A DNA stretch of 64,000 bases from Aureimonas phyllosphaerae (lineage in GTDB: Bacteria > Pseudomonadota > Alphaproteobacteria > Rhizobiales > Rhizobiaceae): the NCBI RefSeq assembly GCF_900113065.1, contig NZ_FOOA01000002.1:186001-250000 (forward strand). The letters run 5' to 3'. This document shows, piece after piece, positions 57,427 to 64,000 of this stretch. The position numbers and the translations under genes are program-made. Below the pieces are notes generated by a model. It was not told the origin of the DNA and did not search any database. It saw only the letters and a program-made list of their open reading frames with translations. Within the stretch, counting starts at the first letter, position 1, and the number at the start of each line of letters is the position of its first letter.

Positions 57427-57981
57427 TCAACGAACCTGATCGAGCAGCCGTTTCAGTTCCAGAAGCTCGAGAATCACGCCATTGAGGCGATCGACGCCGT
57501 CGCGCGACAGGGCGTTGCCGCCCGCATGGCCTGCCCCTTCACGGTCGCGCCGCAGAAGATTCGACAACGGTCCGCGCCGCTGTTCGGGAACCGGATGATC
57601 GATCTCGTCAGCGGGCAGCTCGTCGACCTCTTCGATTTCGGCTGCGGCTTCGGGCTCGACGCGCTGACCCTTGCCGGACTGAAGACGTTCGAGCCCGGAG
57701 AGATCGCCGGCACCGATCGCCATCACGGCGCGATGCCCGCTTTCCTTCAGGATGCGCTGGACACCCCGGATCGTGAAGCCGCGAACGTACAGGAGATAGC
57801 GAATGCCCTTCAGAAGCTCGACATCGTCCGGTCGATAATAGCGGCGTCCGCCGCCCCGCTTCATCGGCTTGATCTGCGGAAACCGCGTCTCCCAGAAGCG
57901 CAGGACATGGGGCGGTAGATCGAGCTCCTCCGCCGCTTCGCTTATGGTGCGGAACGCGTCCGCGCTCTTCTCGCCGCTCAA
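57427..57981 (-). CDS. MerR-family transcriptional regulator
   Basis: This 184-residue protein has a MerR-type winged helix at about residues 10-80 ([21 protein letters not shown] and [18 protein letters not shown] patterns) followed by an acidic linker and a C-terminal helix. There is no cysteine-based metal site. It lies 13 bases downstream of ihfA on the same strand, an arrangement kept in many Hyphomicrobiales; its targets are unknown. Confidence 0.9.
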   Translation of the reverse strand: MSGEKSADAFRTISEAAEELDLPPHVLRFWETRFPQIKPMKRGGGRRYYRPDDVELLKGIRYLLYVRGFTIRGVQRILKESGHRAVMAIGAGDLSGLERLQSGKGQRVEPEAAAEIEEVDELPADEIDHPVPEQRRGPLSNLLRRDREGAGHAGGNALSRDGVDRLNGVILELLELKRLLDQVR

Positions 57982-57994
57982 CCGCCGACGGCCT

Positions 57995-58336
57995 TCATTC
58001 CGCAGCCTTCAGTGCCGGTTCTACGTCCGGTCCGCGCGCCTCGTGGGCTTCGAGAATGCGGTCCTTCATGACGTTCGACGGCTTGAACACAGCCACACGT
58101 CGCGGCGAGATCGGAACCTCTTCGCCGGTCTTCGGATTACGCCCGACGCGCTCGTTCTTGGCCCGAACGAGGAATGAGCCGAACGACGAAATCTTGACCG
58201 CCTCCCCGCGAGCGATCGTCGTGCAGATCTCCTCCAGGATCGACTCGACCAGATAGGCCGACTCGGACCGGGAAAGACCGATCTTGCGGAAAACCGCCTC
58301 GGCGAGATCGGCCCGCGTCACCGTCCTGTCTCCCAT
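57995..58336 (-). CDS. ihfA: Integration host factor alpha subunit
   Basis: This 113-residue DNA-bending protein matches IHF alpha: [20 protein letters not shown] at the N-terminus, [14 protein letters not shown], and the beta-arm [23 protein letters not shown] with the intercalating proline. A roughly 15-residue C-terminal tail extends past the usual end. It forms the heterodimer with IHF beta, encoded elsewhere, and acts in replication, recombination and transcription. It is co-directional with plsX-fabH upstream, 106 bases after fabH. Confidence 0.96.
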   Translation of the reverse strand: MGDRTVTRADLAEAVFRKIGLSRSESAYLVESILEEICTTIARGEAVKISSFGSFLVRAKNERVGRNPKTGEEVPISPRRVAVFKPSNVMKDRILEAHEARGPDVEPALKAAE

Positions 58337-58442
58337 GCAAAACCCCTGCTGAAACCGAACCGGAACCCCCGCCCCGAGCGACGACGCGCTTCGGCTAGGC
58401 CTCGGAAAATACCGAAAAGAAAGGGTGAATCAAGCGCGCCCG

Positions 58443-59414
58443 TTACCAGCGAACGACGACGGCGCCCCAGGTAAAGCCACCACCCATCGCCTCGAGAAGC
58501 ACGATGTCGCCGGTCGAAATCCGCCCGTCGCGCACCGCGACGTCGATCGCCAGCGGAATCGAGGCGGCCGACGTGTTGCCGTGGCGATCGACCGTGATCA
58601 CGACCTTCTCGATCGGAATCCCGAGCTTCTTCGCCGAAGCCTCGATGATGCGTCGGTTCGCCTGATGCGGCACGAACCAGTCGATCTCGGCCGCAGAAAG
58701 GGAAAGGGCCTGAAGCGAATCCTCGACGACGTCGGTGATCATGCCCACGGCGTGCTTGAAGACCTCGCGGCCTTCCATCCGAAGATGCCCGATCGTACCG
58801 GTCGAGGATGGGCCACCGTCCACGAACAGCTTGTCGCCGTGCGATCCATCCGCCCGCAGCCGCGCGATCAGAACGCCCGGATCGCTTGCCTCACCCTCTT
58901 CCCGTTCGAGGACGACCGCGCCGGCTCCGTCTCCGAAGAGGACGCATGTCGTTCGATCCGACCAGTCGACGATTCGGCTGAACGTTTCCGCTCCGATCAC
59001 GAGGGCCCGGCGCGCCATGCCGGCCTTCAGATAGAGGTCGGCCGTCGTCATCGCGTAGACGAAGCCACTGCAGACAGCTTGGACGTCGAACGCGAATCCT
59101 TTGGTGATGCCGAGGCGGCGCTGCACCTGCGTCGAGGACGCGGGGAACGTGTTGTCGGGCGTCGCGGTGGCCAGGATCACGAGGTCGATGTCGTCGGGCA
59201 CGAGGCCCGCAGCCTCCAGCGCCTTGCGCGCCGCCGCCTCGCCGAGCGAGACCGTAGTCTCGCCCTCGCCCGCAATGTAGCGCTGCTTGATGCCGGTCCG
59301 CTGCTGGATCCACTCGTCGCTCGTCTCGACGCGCGTCTCGAGGTCCTGGTTGGTCACGACTTGGCGGGGCAACGCCGAGCCGGTGCCGCGGACGACCGAG
59401 CGAAACATGGTCAT
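58443..59414 (-). CDS. fabH: Beta-ketoacyl-ACP synthase III
   Basis: This 323-residue enzyme starts fatty acid synthesis by condensing acetyl-CoA with malonyl-ACP. The catalytic triad is complete: C115 in AVCSGF, H250 in VPHQANRRI and N280 in HGNTSAAS. The [13 protein letters not shown] end is typical. The ATG at 59414 overlaps the plsX stop (ATGA), so the two are translationally coupled, linking fatty acid and phospholipid synthesis. Confidence 0.97.
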   Translation of the reverse strand: MTMFRSVVRGTGSALPRQVVTNQDLETRVETSDEWIQQRTGIKQRYIAGEGETTVSLGEAAARKALEAAGLVPDDIDLVILATATPDNTFPASSTQVQRRLGITKGFAFDVQAVCSGFVYAMTTADLYLKAGMARRALVIGAETFSRIVDWSDRTTCVLFGDGAGAVVLEREEGEASDPGVLIARLRADGSHGDKLFVDGGPSSTGTIGHLRMEGREVFKHAVGMITDVVEDSLQALSLSAAEIDWFVPHQANRRIIEASAKKLGIPIEKVVITVDRHGNTSAASIPLAIDVAVRDGRISTGDIVLLEAMGGGFTWGAVVVRW

Positions 59415-60496
59415 GGCGCGACCTCTTCCGAACCGGCCGCTTCGCCTTCGAGCGGCACCGAAACCTCGTTCGCATACACTCGACCGAGATCGCTCTCGAT
59501 CTTCGCGAGCAAACCGTTGGCGGCCATGGCGTAGGCGACGTCGATCGCGGCTGCCGTGCCTTCGGCGTCCGAACCGCCATGGCTCTTGATCACCACGCCG
59601 TTCAGCCCCAGGAACACGCCGCCGTTGACCTTACGCGGGTCCATCTTATCGCGCAGCCGGTCGAAGGCGCTCTTGGCGAGGAGATAGCCGAGTTTGGCCA
59701 TCCACGTGCGCGTCATCGCTGCTTTGAGATACGAGCCGATCTGGCGGGCGGTGCCCTCGGCGGTCTTCAGCGCGATGTTCCCGGTGAAGCCTTCGGTGAC
59801 GACCACGTCGACGGTGCCCTTGCCGAGATCCGTGCCTTCGACGAAGCCGCGATAGTCGAGGCCGTCGATCGGCGTCTCCTTCATCAGGCGACCCGCTTCG
59901 CGAATGTCCTCCTGACCCTTCACCTCTTCGACGCCGATGTTGAGGAGGCCGACCGTCGGCCGGTCGATCTGGAACAGGGCGCGCGACATGGCCGCGCCCA
60001 TCACCGAGAAGTCGATCAGCTGCTGCGAGTCGGCCCCAATCGTCGCGCCGACGTCGAGAACGATGCTCTCGCCGCGAAGCGTCGGCCAGATGGCGGCGAT
60101 CGCCGGGCGTTCGATGTTGGCCATGGTGCGAAGGCAGAACTTCGCCATCGCCATCAGGGCGCCGGTGTTGCCGGCCGAGACCGCCACATCAGCCTCGCCG
60201 GTCTTCACCGCCTCGATCGCCTTCCACATGGACGACTTGTAGCGCCCCTGCCGAAGCGCCTGTGACGGCTTGTCGTCCATGCGGATCGAAACATCGCAAT
60301 GGTGAAAGGTCGACCGTTCGCGCAGCTTCGGCAGGCCATCGAGCACCGGGCGCACGGCGTCTTCCTGCCCGAACAGCACGAAGCGCATGTCGGGGTGACG
60401 CTCCAGCGCCGTCTGCGCCCCCGCCAGCACGACGGCGGGACCGTGGTCGCCGCCCATCGCGTCCAGGGCGATCGTAATGGTGCTTTTCGACAACAA
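59411..60496 (-). CDS. plsX: Phosphate acyltransferase PlsX
   Basis: This 361-residue enzyme makes acyl phosphate from acyl-ACP for phosphatidic acid synthesis. Motifs include [41 protein letters not shown] and [14 protein letters not shown]. No ATG exists near the N-terminus; the start is TTG at 60496 (a second TTG follows directly) with AAGGCAGG six bases upstream. It is coupled to fabH and preceded by the DUF177 gene, a standard bacterial order. Confidence 0.95.
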   Translation of the reverse strand: MLSKSTITIALDAMGGDHGPAVVLAGAQTALERHPDMRFVLFGQEDAVRPVLDGLPKLRERSTFHHCDVSIRMDDKPSQALRQGRYKSSMWKAIEAVKTGEADVAVSAGNTGALMAMAKFCLRTMANIERPAIAAIWPTLRGESIVLDVGATIGADSQQLIDFSVMGAAMSRALFQIDRPTVGLLNIGVEEVKGQEDIREAGRLMKETPIDGLDYRGFVEGTDLGKGTVDVVVTEGFTGNIALKTAEGTARQIGSYLKAAMTRTWMAKLGYLLAKSAFDRLRDKMDPRKVNGGVFLGLNGVVIKSHGGSDAEGTAAAIDVAYAMAANGLLAKIESDLGRVYANEVSVPLEGEAAGSEEVAP

Positions 60497-60549
60497 AGAG
60501 TACCTGCCTTCAGATCGATGCGATGCCCGGACCGGCGCGGCCCTTGCCG

Positions 60550-61110
60550 TCAGCCGCCCGCCGGCTTCAGGCGTCCGAGAGCGGCGAAGGGCGAAACCTT
60601 GCCGCCGGACGGATCGGGGTCCGTGTCGAGCTCGGAGAATTCGACGCCGGGCGCTCTTGGATAGGGGTCGAGCGACAGGCCGACAAGCTCTTCGATGAAG
60701 GGCCCGAGATCGATCGTGTCGCCGCGGAATGTTTCGGGAATGTCGGCGCCCTCGGGGTCGAGATGCAACTCGCCGTCGCCTTCCGGCTCGATGCGGGCGA
60801 GCTTCGAGGTCTCGGGAACGAAGATGAGATCGACCGCCTCGTCGACGATCTCGCGGACGGGATCGAGCGTCACGACGCAGGCCTGGTCCAGCGATCCCTT
60901 GATCCGCCCTTCCACCATCACGCCATCGCGCTTCCAGCGGCGGACGAGAAGGTCCGCGGCGAGATCGTTCACGGCCAGAATGCCTAGCCGCTCGGCGACG
61001 CCGGCCCGTTCGTCGGCAGTCGTATCGAGGCGCAGCGGCATTCCCGCCTGCGGAAGGCGAGCGACATGGACGACGAGGCTCAAGGGCGCCTTCGGATCGG
61101 CCTTCTTCAT
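60550..61110 (-). CDS. DUF177 (YceD-like) protein
   Basis: This 186-residue protein matches the DUF177 family found upstream of plsX (with or without rpmF) in many bacteria, where links to 23S rRNA processing or fatty acid gene clusters are proposed. Visible marks are the [17 protein letters not shown] core containing the single conserved cysteine and the acidic second half. It overlaps the UQCC-type chaperone gene by four bases at its start. Unlike in many species, no rpmF lies between it and plsX. Confidence 0.87.
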   Translation of the reverse strand: MKKADPKAPLSLVVHVARLPQAGMPLRLDTTADERAGVAERLGILAVNDLAADLLVRRWKRDGVMVEGRIKGSLDQACVVTLDPVREIVDEAVDLIFVPETSKLARIEPEGDGELHLDPEGADIPETFRGDTIDLGPFIEELVGLSLDPYPRAPGVEFSELDTDPDPSGGKVSPFAALGRLKPAGG

Positions 61111-61655
61111 AGGGTCTCCGTCTCCGGCGGCTCGAGGAGGCTCCCCGCCAGGATCTGTTCGTTGGCGAGCGCGACGTAGCGGGCCTGCTGCCGGATCATA
61201 TGGTGCGCCAGAGCTGCGGCCGCATCTGGGCGGCCGCCGACGGCTTCCGCGAGGACGGTCCGCGCCAGCGCGTCGGCGAGGCGTTCCTCGTCGCCTTCAG
61301 CCATCGCCGGCTGGCAGTCGCGAACGCGGGTGTAGAAGCGAGCGGCGAACTTGCGCATGCGCTTCGGGACAGCAAGGTAGCTGATGCCGACCTCGCGCAT
61401 GGAATGGTCGATGTCGGTCATGAACCGGTCCACCAGGTCCTGGGATAGGGCCTTGAGGTCCGGCTGGCCGGACAATCGATTCAGAACCGCGATCATCTCC
61501 AACGACAAGGCCTCGAAACGGCCTTCCAGCGTATCGGGCAGCCCGCCTTCGGTGAAACGGACCGGATCGCGCGCGGCGGCGACGACCTGATCCCAAAGCT
61601 GGTCGACGATCTGCCGGTTGAGGCGATCCCGTCGGAAACGGGCCAGAATTCCCAC
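61107..61655 (-). CDS. Ubiquinol-cytochrome c chaperone family protein (CBP3-like)
   Basis: This 182-residue protein fits the ubiquinol-cytochrome c chaperone family: [18 protein letters not shown] and [23 protein letters not shown] in shortened form. In mitochondria CBP3 helps assemble cytochrome b of complex III; the bacterial role is presumed similar. The start is GTG at 61655 with an AGGGGAA ribosome site; an ATG 39 bases earlier has none. It is first in the coupled set with DUF177, plsX and fabH and is divergent from bamE. Confidence 0.85.
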   Translation of the reverse strand: MGILARFRRDRLNRQIVDQLWDQVVAAARDPVRFTEGGLPDTLEGRFEALSLEMIAVLNRLSGQPDLKALSQDLVDRFMTDIDHSMREVGISYLAVPKRMRKFAARFYTRVRDCQPAMAEGDEERLADALARTVLAEAVGGRPDAAAALAHHMIRQQARYVALANEQILAGSLLEPPETETL

Positions 61656-61827
61656 GTCGTTTTCCCCTGTTTCGGATGCCCGGTTCGCACGCATGCGGCT
61701 GGATTGCAACGGTTGGCAGGTTGCTTTACCAAGTCGCAACCTTCAGGGCGGCGGCGGTGCCTCACTTTCCGACCAATCCGCACCTACGGAACGCAAAACC
61801 GATTCCCTCGGGAGGAGTAGCATCCGC

Positions 61828-62337
61828 GTGATCGAGATCCATCGTCCGTTGCGCCGCGTGGTCATGGCGACCAGCGTCGGCGCCATGATCGTTCTGGCTG
61901 GCTGCCAGACGGCGGAAGTCTACAACCAGGGTTACATCGTCGACGAGCAGGCGCTGGCGCAGGTTCCGGTCGGCTCAAGCCGCGATCAGGTTCTCCTGGC
62001 ACTCGGCTCTCCGTCGACCACCGCGACGTTCGACAACGAGGTGTTCTACTACATCTCGCAGAAGCGCGTGCGCCCCGTGGCTTTCATGAAGCCGCGCCTT
62101 GTCGAGCAGCGTATCCTGGCGGTCTATTTCGGACCCGACAACACCGTGCGTCAGATTGCCAACTACGGCCTCCAGGACGGCAAGGTTTTCGACTTCATTT
62201 CGCGCACGACGCCAACCGGTGGCCGCGACTCCAGCTTCCTCGGCTCGATCCTCTCCGACGAAGGTCCGGGCTCCGGCAACATCCTCGATACGATGGGCGG
62301 CATGGGTCGCTCCGGTGGCGTCTCAGCCGGGCGCTGA
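61828..62337 (+). CDS. bamE: Outer membrane lipoprotein BamE/OmlA
   Basis: This 169-residue lipoprotein has a signal peptide ending in the lipobox LAGC and the SmpA/OmlA domain (VPVGSSRDQVLLALGSPSTT, then VFYYISQKR and RILAVYFGPDNTV). It is an accessory of the BAM complex that inserts outer-membrane proteins. The start is GTG at 61828 with GGAGGAG ten bases upstream; an ATG at 61864 would leave a very short signal peptide. The Gly/Ser-rich C-terminal tail is usual in this order. Confidence 0.92.
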   Translation: MIEIHRPLRRVVMATSVGAMIVLAGCQTAEVYNQGYIVDEQALAQVPVGSSRDQVLLALGSPSTTATFDNEVFYYISQKRVRPVAFMKPRLVEQRILAVYFGPDNTVRQIANYGLQDGKVFDFISRTTPTGGRDSSFLGSILSDEGPGSGNILDTMGGMGRSGGVSAGR

Positions 62338-62348
62338 CCGATCTCACG

Positions 62349-62377
62349 AAAAAAGGCCGGCATTGCCGGCCTTTTTT
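62349..62377. terminator. Bidirectional terminator between bamE and nusB
   Basis: A perfect 13-base stem (62349-62361 with 62365-62377) with A-run and T-run ends separates the convergent genes. Confidence 0.93.
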
Positions 62378-62408
62378 ATGCGCGGTGGAAGCCGACGCCA
62401 TGACGTCG

Positions 62409-62909
62409 TCAGTCCGCTTCCTTGGGATCCTGGCCGCGCCCCTCGCCGCGCGAACGGCGGGCGACCCGATCGAGCACAGCGTTCACGAGACGCGACTCGT
62501 CCTCGTCGTAGAATGCCTTTGCGATATCGACATACTCGCTGACGATCACCGCGACGGGCACGTCCTTGCGGGCCGTGACCTCGTAGGTGCCCGCGCGCAG
62601 GATGGCGCGCAGCGTGGTGTCGAGGCGAGCCAGCGGCCAGTCCGTCGTCAGCGACGAGTGGATGAGCGGGTCGATGAAGGTCTGTCCGCGGACGACGCCG
62701 GAGACGATGTCGCGAAACCACGCGGCGTCGGCTTCGCGATAGGTGTCGCCGTCGACCTCCTGTCCGAGACGGAACGCCTCGTATTCCGCGACCGTCTCAA
62801 GAAGGCCGGTGCCGCCGACGTCCATCTGGTAGAGAGCCTGAACGGCTGCAAGGCGGGCTGCGCCGCGCTTGTTGGCGGGGCGGAAGTTGCGGAGGGCTGC
62901 GTCGGCCAT
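62409..62909 (-). CDS. nusB: Transcription antitermination factor NusB
   Basis: This 166-residue protein binds boxA RNA with NusE (S10) in rRNA antitermination. The all-helical family pattern is clear: [19 protein letters not shown] near the N-terminus, [15 protein letters not shown] and the [13 protein letters not shown] end. It begins one base after the ribH stop, the common riboflavin-nusB arrangement. Confidence 0.96.
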   Translation of the reverse strand: MADAALRNFRPANKRGAARLAAVQALYQMDVGGTGLLETVAEYEAFRLGQEVDGDTYREADAAWFRDIVSGVVRGQTFIDPLIHSSLTTDWPLARLDTTLRAILRAGTYEVTARKDVPVAVIVSEYVDIAKAFYDEDESRLVNAVLDRVARRSRGEGRGQDPKEAD

Positions 62910-62910
62910 G

Positions 62911-63357
62911 TCAGGCTCCGAGACGCTTGCGGACGGCGATCATGGCCAGCGCGGCGGCGGCTGCGTCGCCGCCCTTGTTCTTGCGATCCGGCATCGCCCG
63001 CTCCAGCGCCTGTTCCTCGTTCTCGACCGTCAGGATCCCGTTGCCGATCGCCAGACCTTCGTGAACCGAAAGGTCCATCAGCGCCCGGCAGGACTCGTTG
63101 GCCACGATGTCGAAATGATAGGTCTCGCCGCGGATCACGCAACCTAGCGCGATGAACCCGTCGTACTCGGTCGCGCCCTCGTCGGCACCGCTGAGCGCAA
63201 ATCCGACCACCGCCGGAATTTCCAGCGCGCCGGGAACGGTCACGACGTCGTAGGTGGCACCTGCCGCATCGAGATGTGCCTTCGCCCCTGCCAACTGATG
63301 GTCCGCGACGTGATCGTAGAACCGGGCCTCGATGATGAGCAGATGCGGAGCGGACAT
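62911..63357 (-). CDS. ribH: 6,7-dimethyl-8-ribityllumazine synthase
   Basis: This 148-residue enzyme joins the pyrimidine and butanone phosphate precursors of riboflavin. Motifs are [40 protein letters not shown] with the catalytic histidine, and [15 protein letters not shown]. It lies 104 bases downstream of the riboflavin synthase gene and directly before nusB in one transcription unit. Confidence 0.97.
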   Translation of the reverse strand: MSAPHLLIIEARFYDHVADHQLAGAKAHLDAAGATYDVVTVPGALEIPAVVGFALSGADEGATEYDGFIALGCVIRGETYHFDIVANESCRALMDLSVHEGLAIGNGILTVENEEQALERAMPDRKNKGGDAAAAALAMIAVRKRLGA

Positions 63358-63461
63358 GACAGCTTTCCAAAACGGGACGGCACGCGATTCAGCGACGCGC
63401 GGAGCGCCGGGTCATGCGAAGCCAACGAACGGGAACGAGTGGGCGCGGTCGGCCTTCCGAA

Positions 63462-64000
63462 TTACTCGGCCTGTCCGGGCCCGAACAGACGCTCCGCATA
63501 GCGTGCAATCTGATCGACCTCAAGGTTCACGTGGTCCCCCTCGCCCTTTTCGCCCCATGTCGTCACCTCCAGCGAGTGGCGGATGAGGAGAACGTCGAAC
63601 TGGTGGCTCGAAACGCCGTTGACCGTCAGCGACGTTCCGTCGAGGCAGACAGACCCCTTCGGGGCGATGTAACGGGACAGTTCCGGCGGCGCCTCGAGCG
63701 TGAAGCGGACGGCCTCGCCCTCGTCCTTGCGCGAGACGATGCGCGCCTGCCCGTCGACATGGCCGGACACGAGATGCCCGCCGAGTTCGTCGCCGAGCTT
63801 CAGCGCACGTTCCAGATTGATGCGGCTTCCCTCCACCCACTGCCCGGCGGTCGTGAGCCGCAACGCCTCTTCCCAGGCCTCGACCTCGAACCACGCCGCG
63901 TTGGCGTTCTGCTCCGGCAGGCGGGTTACGGTGAGGCAGACGCCGGAACAGGCGATGGAGGCGCCGATCAGGATCGTCGCCGGATCGTAAACGGTCTCGA
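63462..64000 (-). CDS. ribE: Riboflavin synthase alpha subunit (5' part missing)
   Basis: This gene runs off the right edge; about 178 residues of a normal ~205 are visible. Riboflavin synthase dismutates two ribityllumazine molecules into riboflavin. The first visible residues include DPATILIGASIACSGVCLTV, and the second barrel repeats the pattern as YIAPKGSVCLDGTSLTVNGV; GHLVSGHVDG is the family's substrate loop. A shorter reading from an internal TTG at 63863 would lose half of the first barrel and is not used. Also called ribC in some species. Confidence 0.95.
   Translation of the reverse strand, partial: ETVYDPATILIGASIACSGVCLTVTRLPEQNANAAWFEVEAWEEALRLTTAGQWVEGSRINLERALKLGDELGGHLVSGHVDGQARIVSRKDEGEAVRFTLEAPPELSRYIAPKGSVCLDGTSLTVNGVSSHQFDVLLIRHSLEVTTWGEKGEGDHVNLEVDQIARYAERLFGPGQAE

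Overview
The window looks like chromosomal DNA of a high-GC alphaproteobacterium of the order Hyphomicrobiales (Rhizobiales). The evidence is gene content: a CckA cell-cycle kinase, a zinc-free DksA of the rhizobial type, the block ihfA-merR-type regulator-plsX-fabH-DUF177-ubiquinol cytochrome c chaperone-bamE, a class II DAHP synthase, a malic enzyme fused to a phosphotransacetylase-like domain, and a giant coiled-coil protein resembling the growth pole ring protein (GPR) of Agrobacterium. Genus cannot be fixed by eye. I see no prophage, insertion sequence, CRISPR array or defence island; most of the window is ordinary core chromosome with one accessory-looking catabolic cluster at the left end.

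Layout. 1-8.7 kb: a C-P lyase phosphonate operon read left to right (phnI partial, J, K, L, hexapeptide acetyltransferase, C, D, E, DUF1045 2H-type protein, M, N), largely translationally coupled, followed by an MDR alcohol dehydrogenase. 9.9-13 kb: recA (minus), divergent from the pseudouridine catabolic pair psuK-psuG, with a LexA-like box between. 13-18 kb: cckA (minus), a FliO-like membrane protein with a very long proline-rich tail, dksA (minus). 18.3-24.4 kb: sixA, ycjX-ycjF, an exported protein, folP-folK (minus, no folB), a secreted DUF922 protease and a 2Fe-2S ferredoxin (minus). 24.9-31.9 kb: the 2,336-residue GPR-like protein. 32.7-37.2 kb: an Mla/MCE-type lipid transport operon (minus). 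37.3-50.3 kb: dipeptide epimerase, LpxH-like phosphatase, maeB, gltX with a small membrane protein, dedA, aroG, a gor-GGCT glutathione pair, DUF2059, rpiA, gph. 50.4-57.4 kb: tRNA-Val(CAC), nadE, an isochorismatase-like hydrolase, a uxaA-gntR catabolic unit, a diguanylate cyclase, tRNA-Pro(GGG). 57.4-64 kb: merR-type regulator, ihfA, fabH, plsX, DUF177, UQCC chaperone (minus), bamE (plus), then nusB, ribH and the truncated riboflavin synthase gene (minus).

The most notable item is the giant coiled-coil protein. Reading its translation shows two distinct repeat architectures that abut exactly: units of 22 residues up to residue 1176, and fourteen consecutive units of exactly 29 residues from residue 1177 to 1582. 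The phosphonate operon also offers a testable idea: no phnP is visible, and the DUF1045 protein carries two HxT motifs of the 2H phosphoesterase fold and could fill that step.

Where several start codons were possible I chose by Shine-Dalgarno spacing and family length and say so. All family calls come from reading motifs, without database searches.
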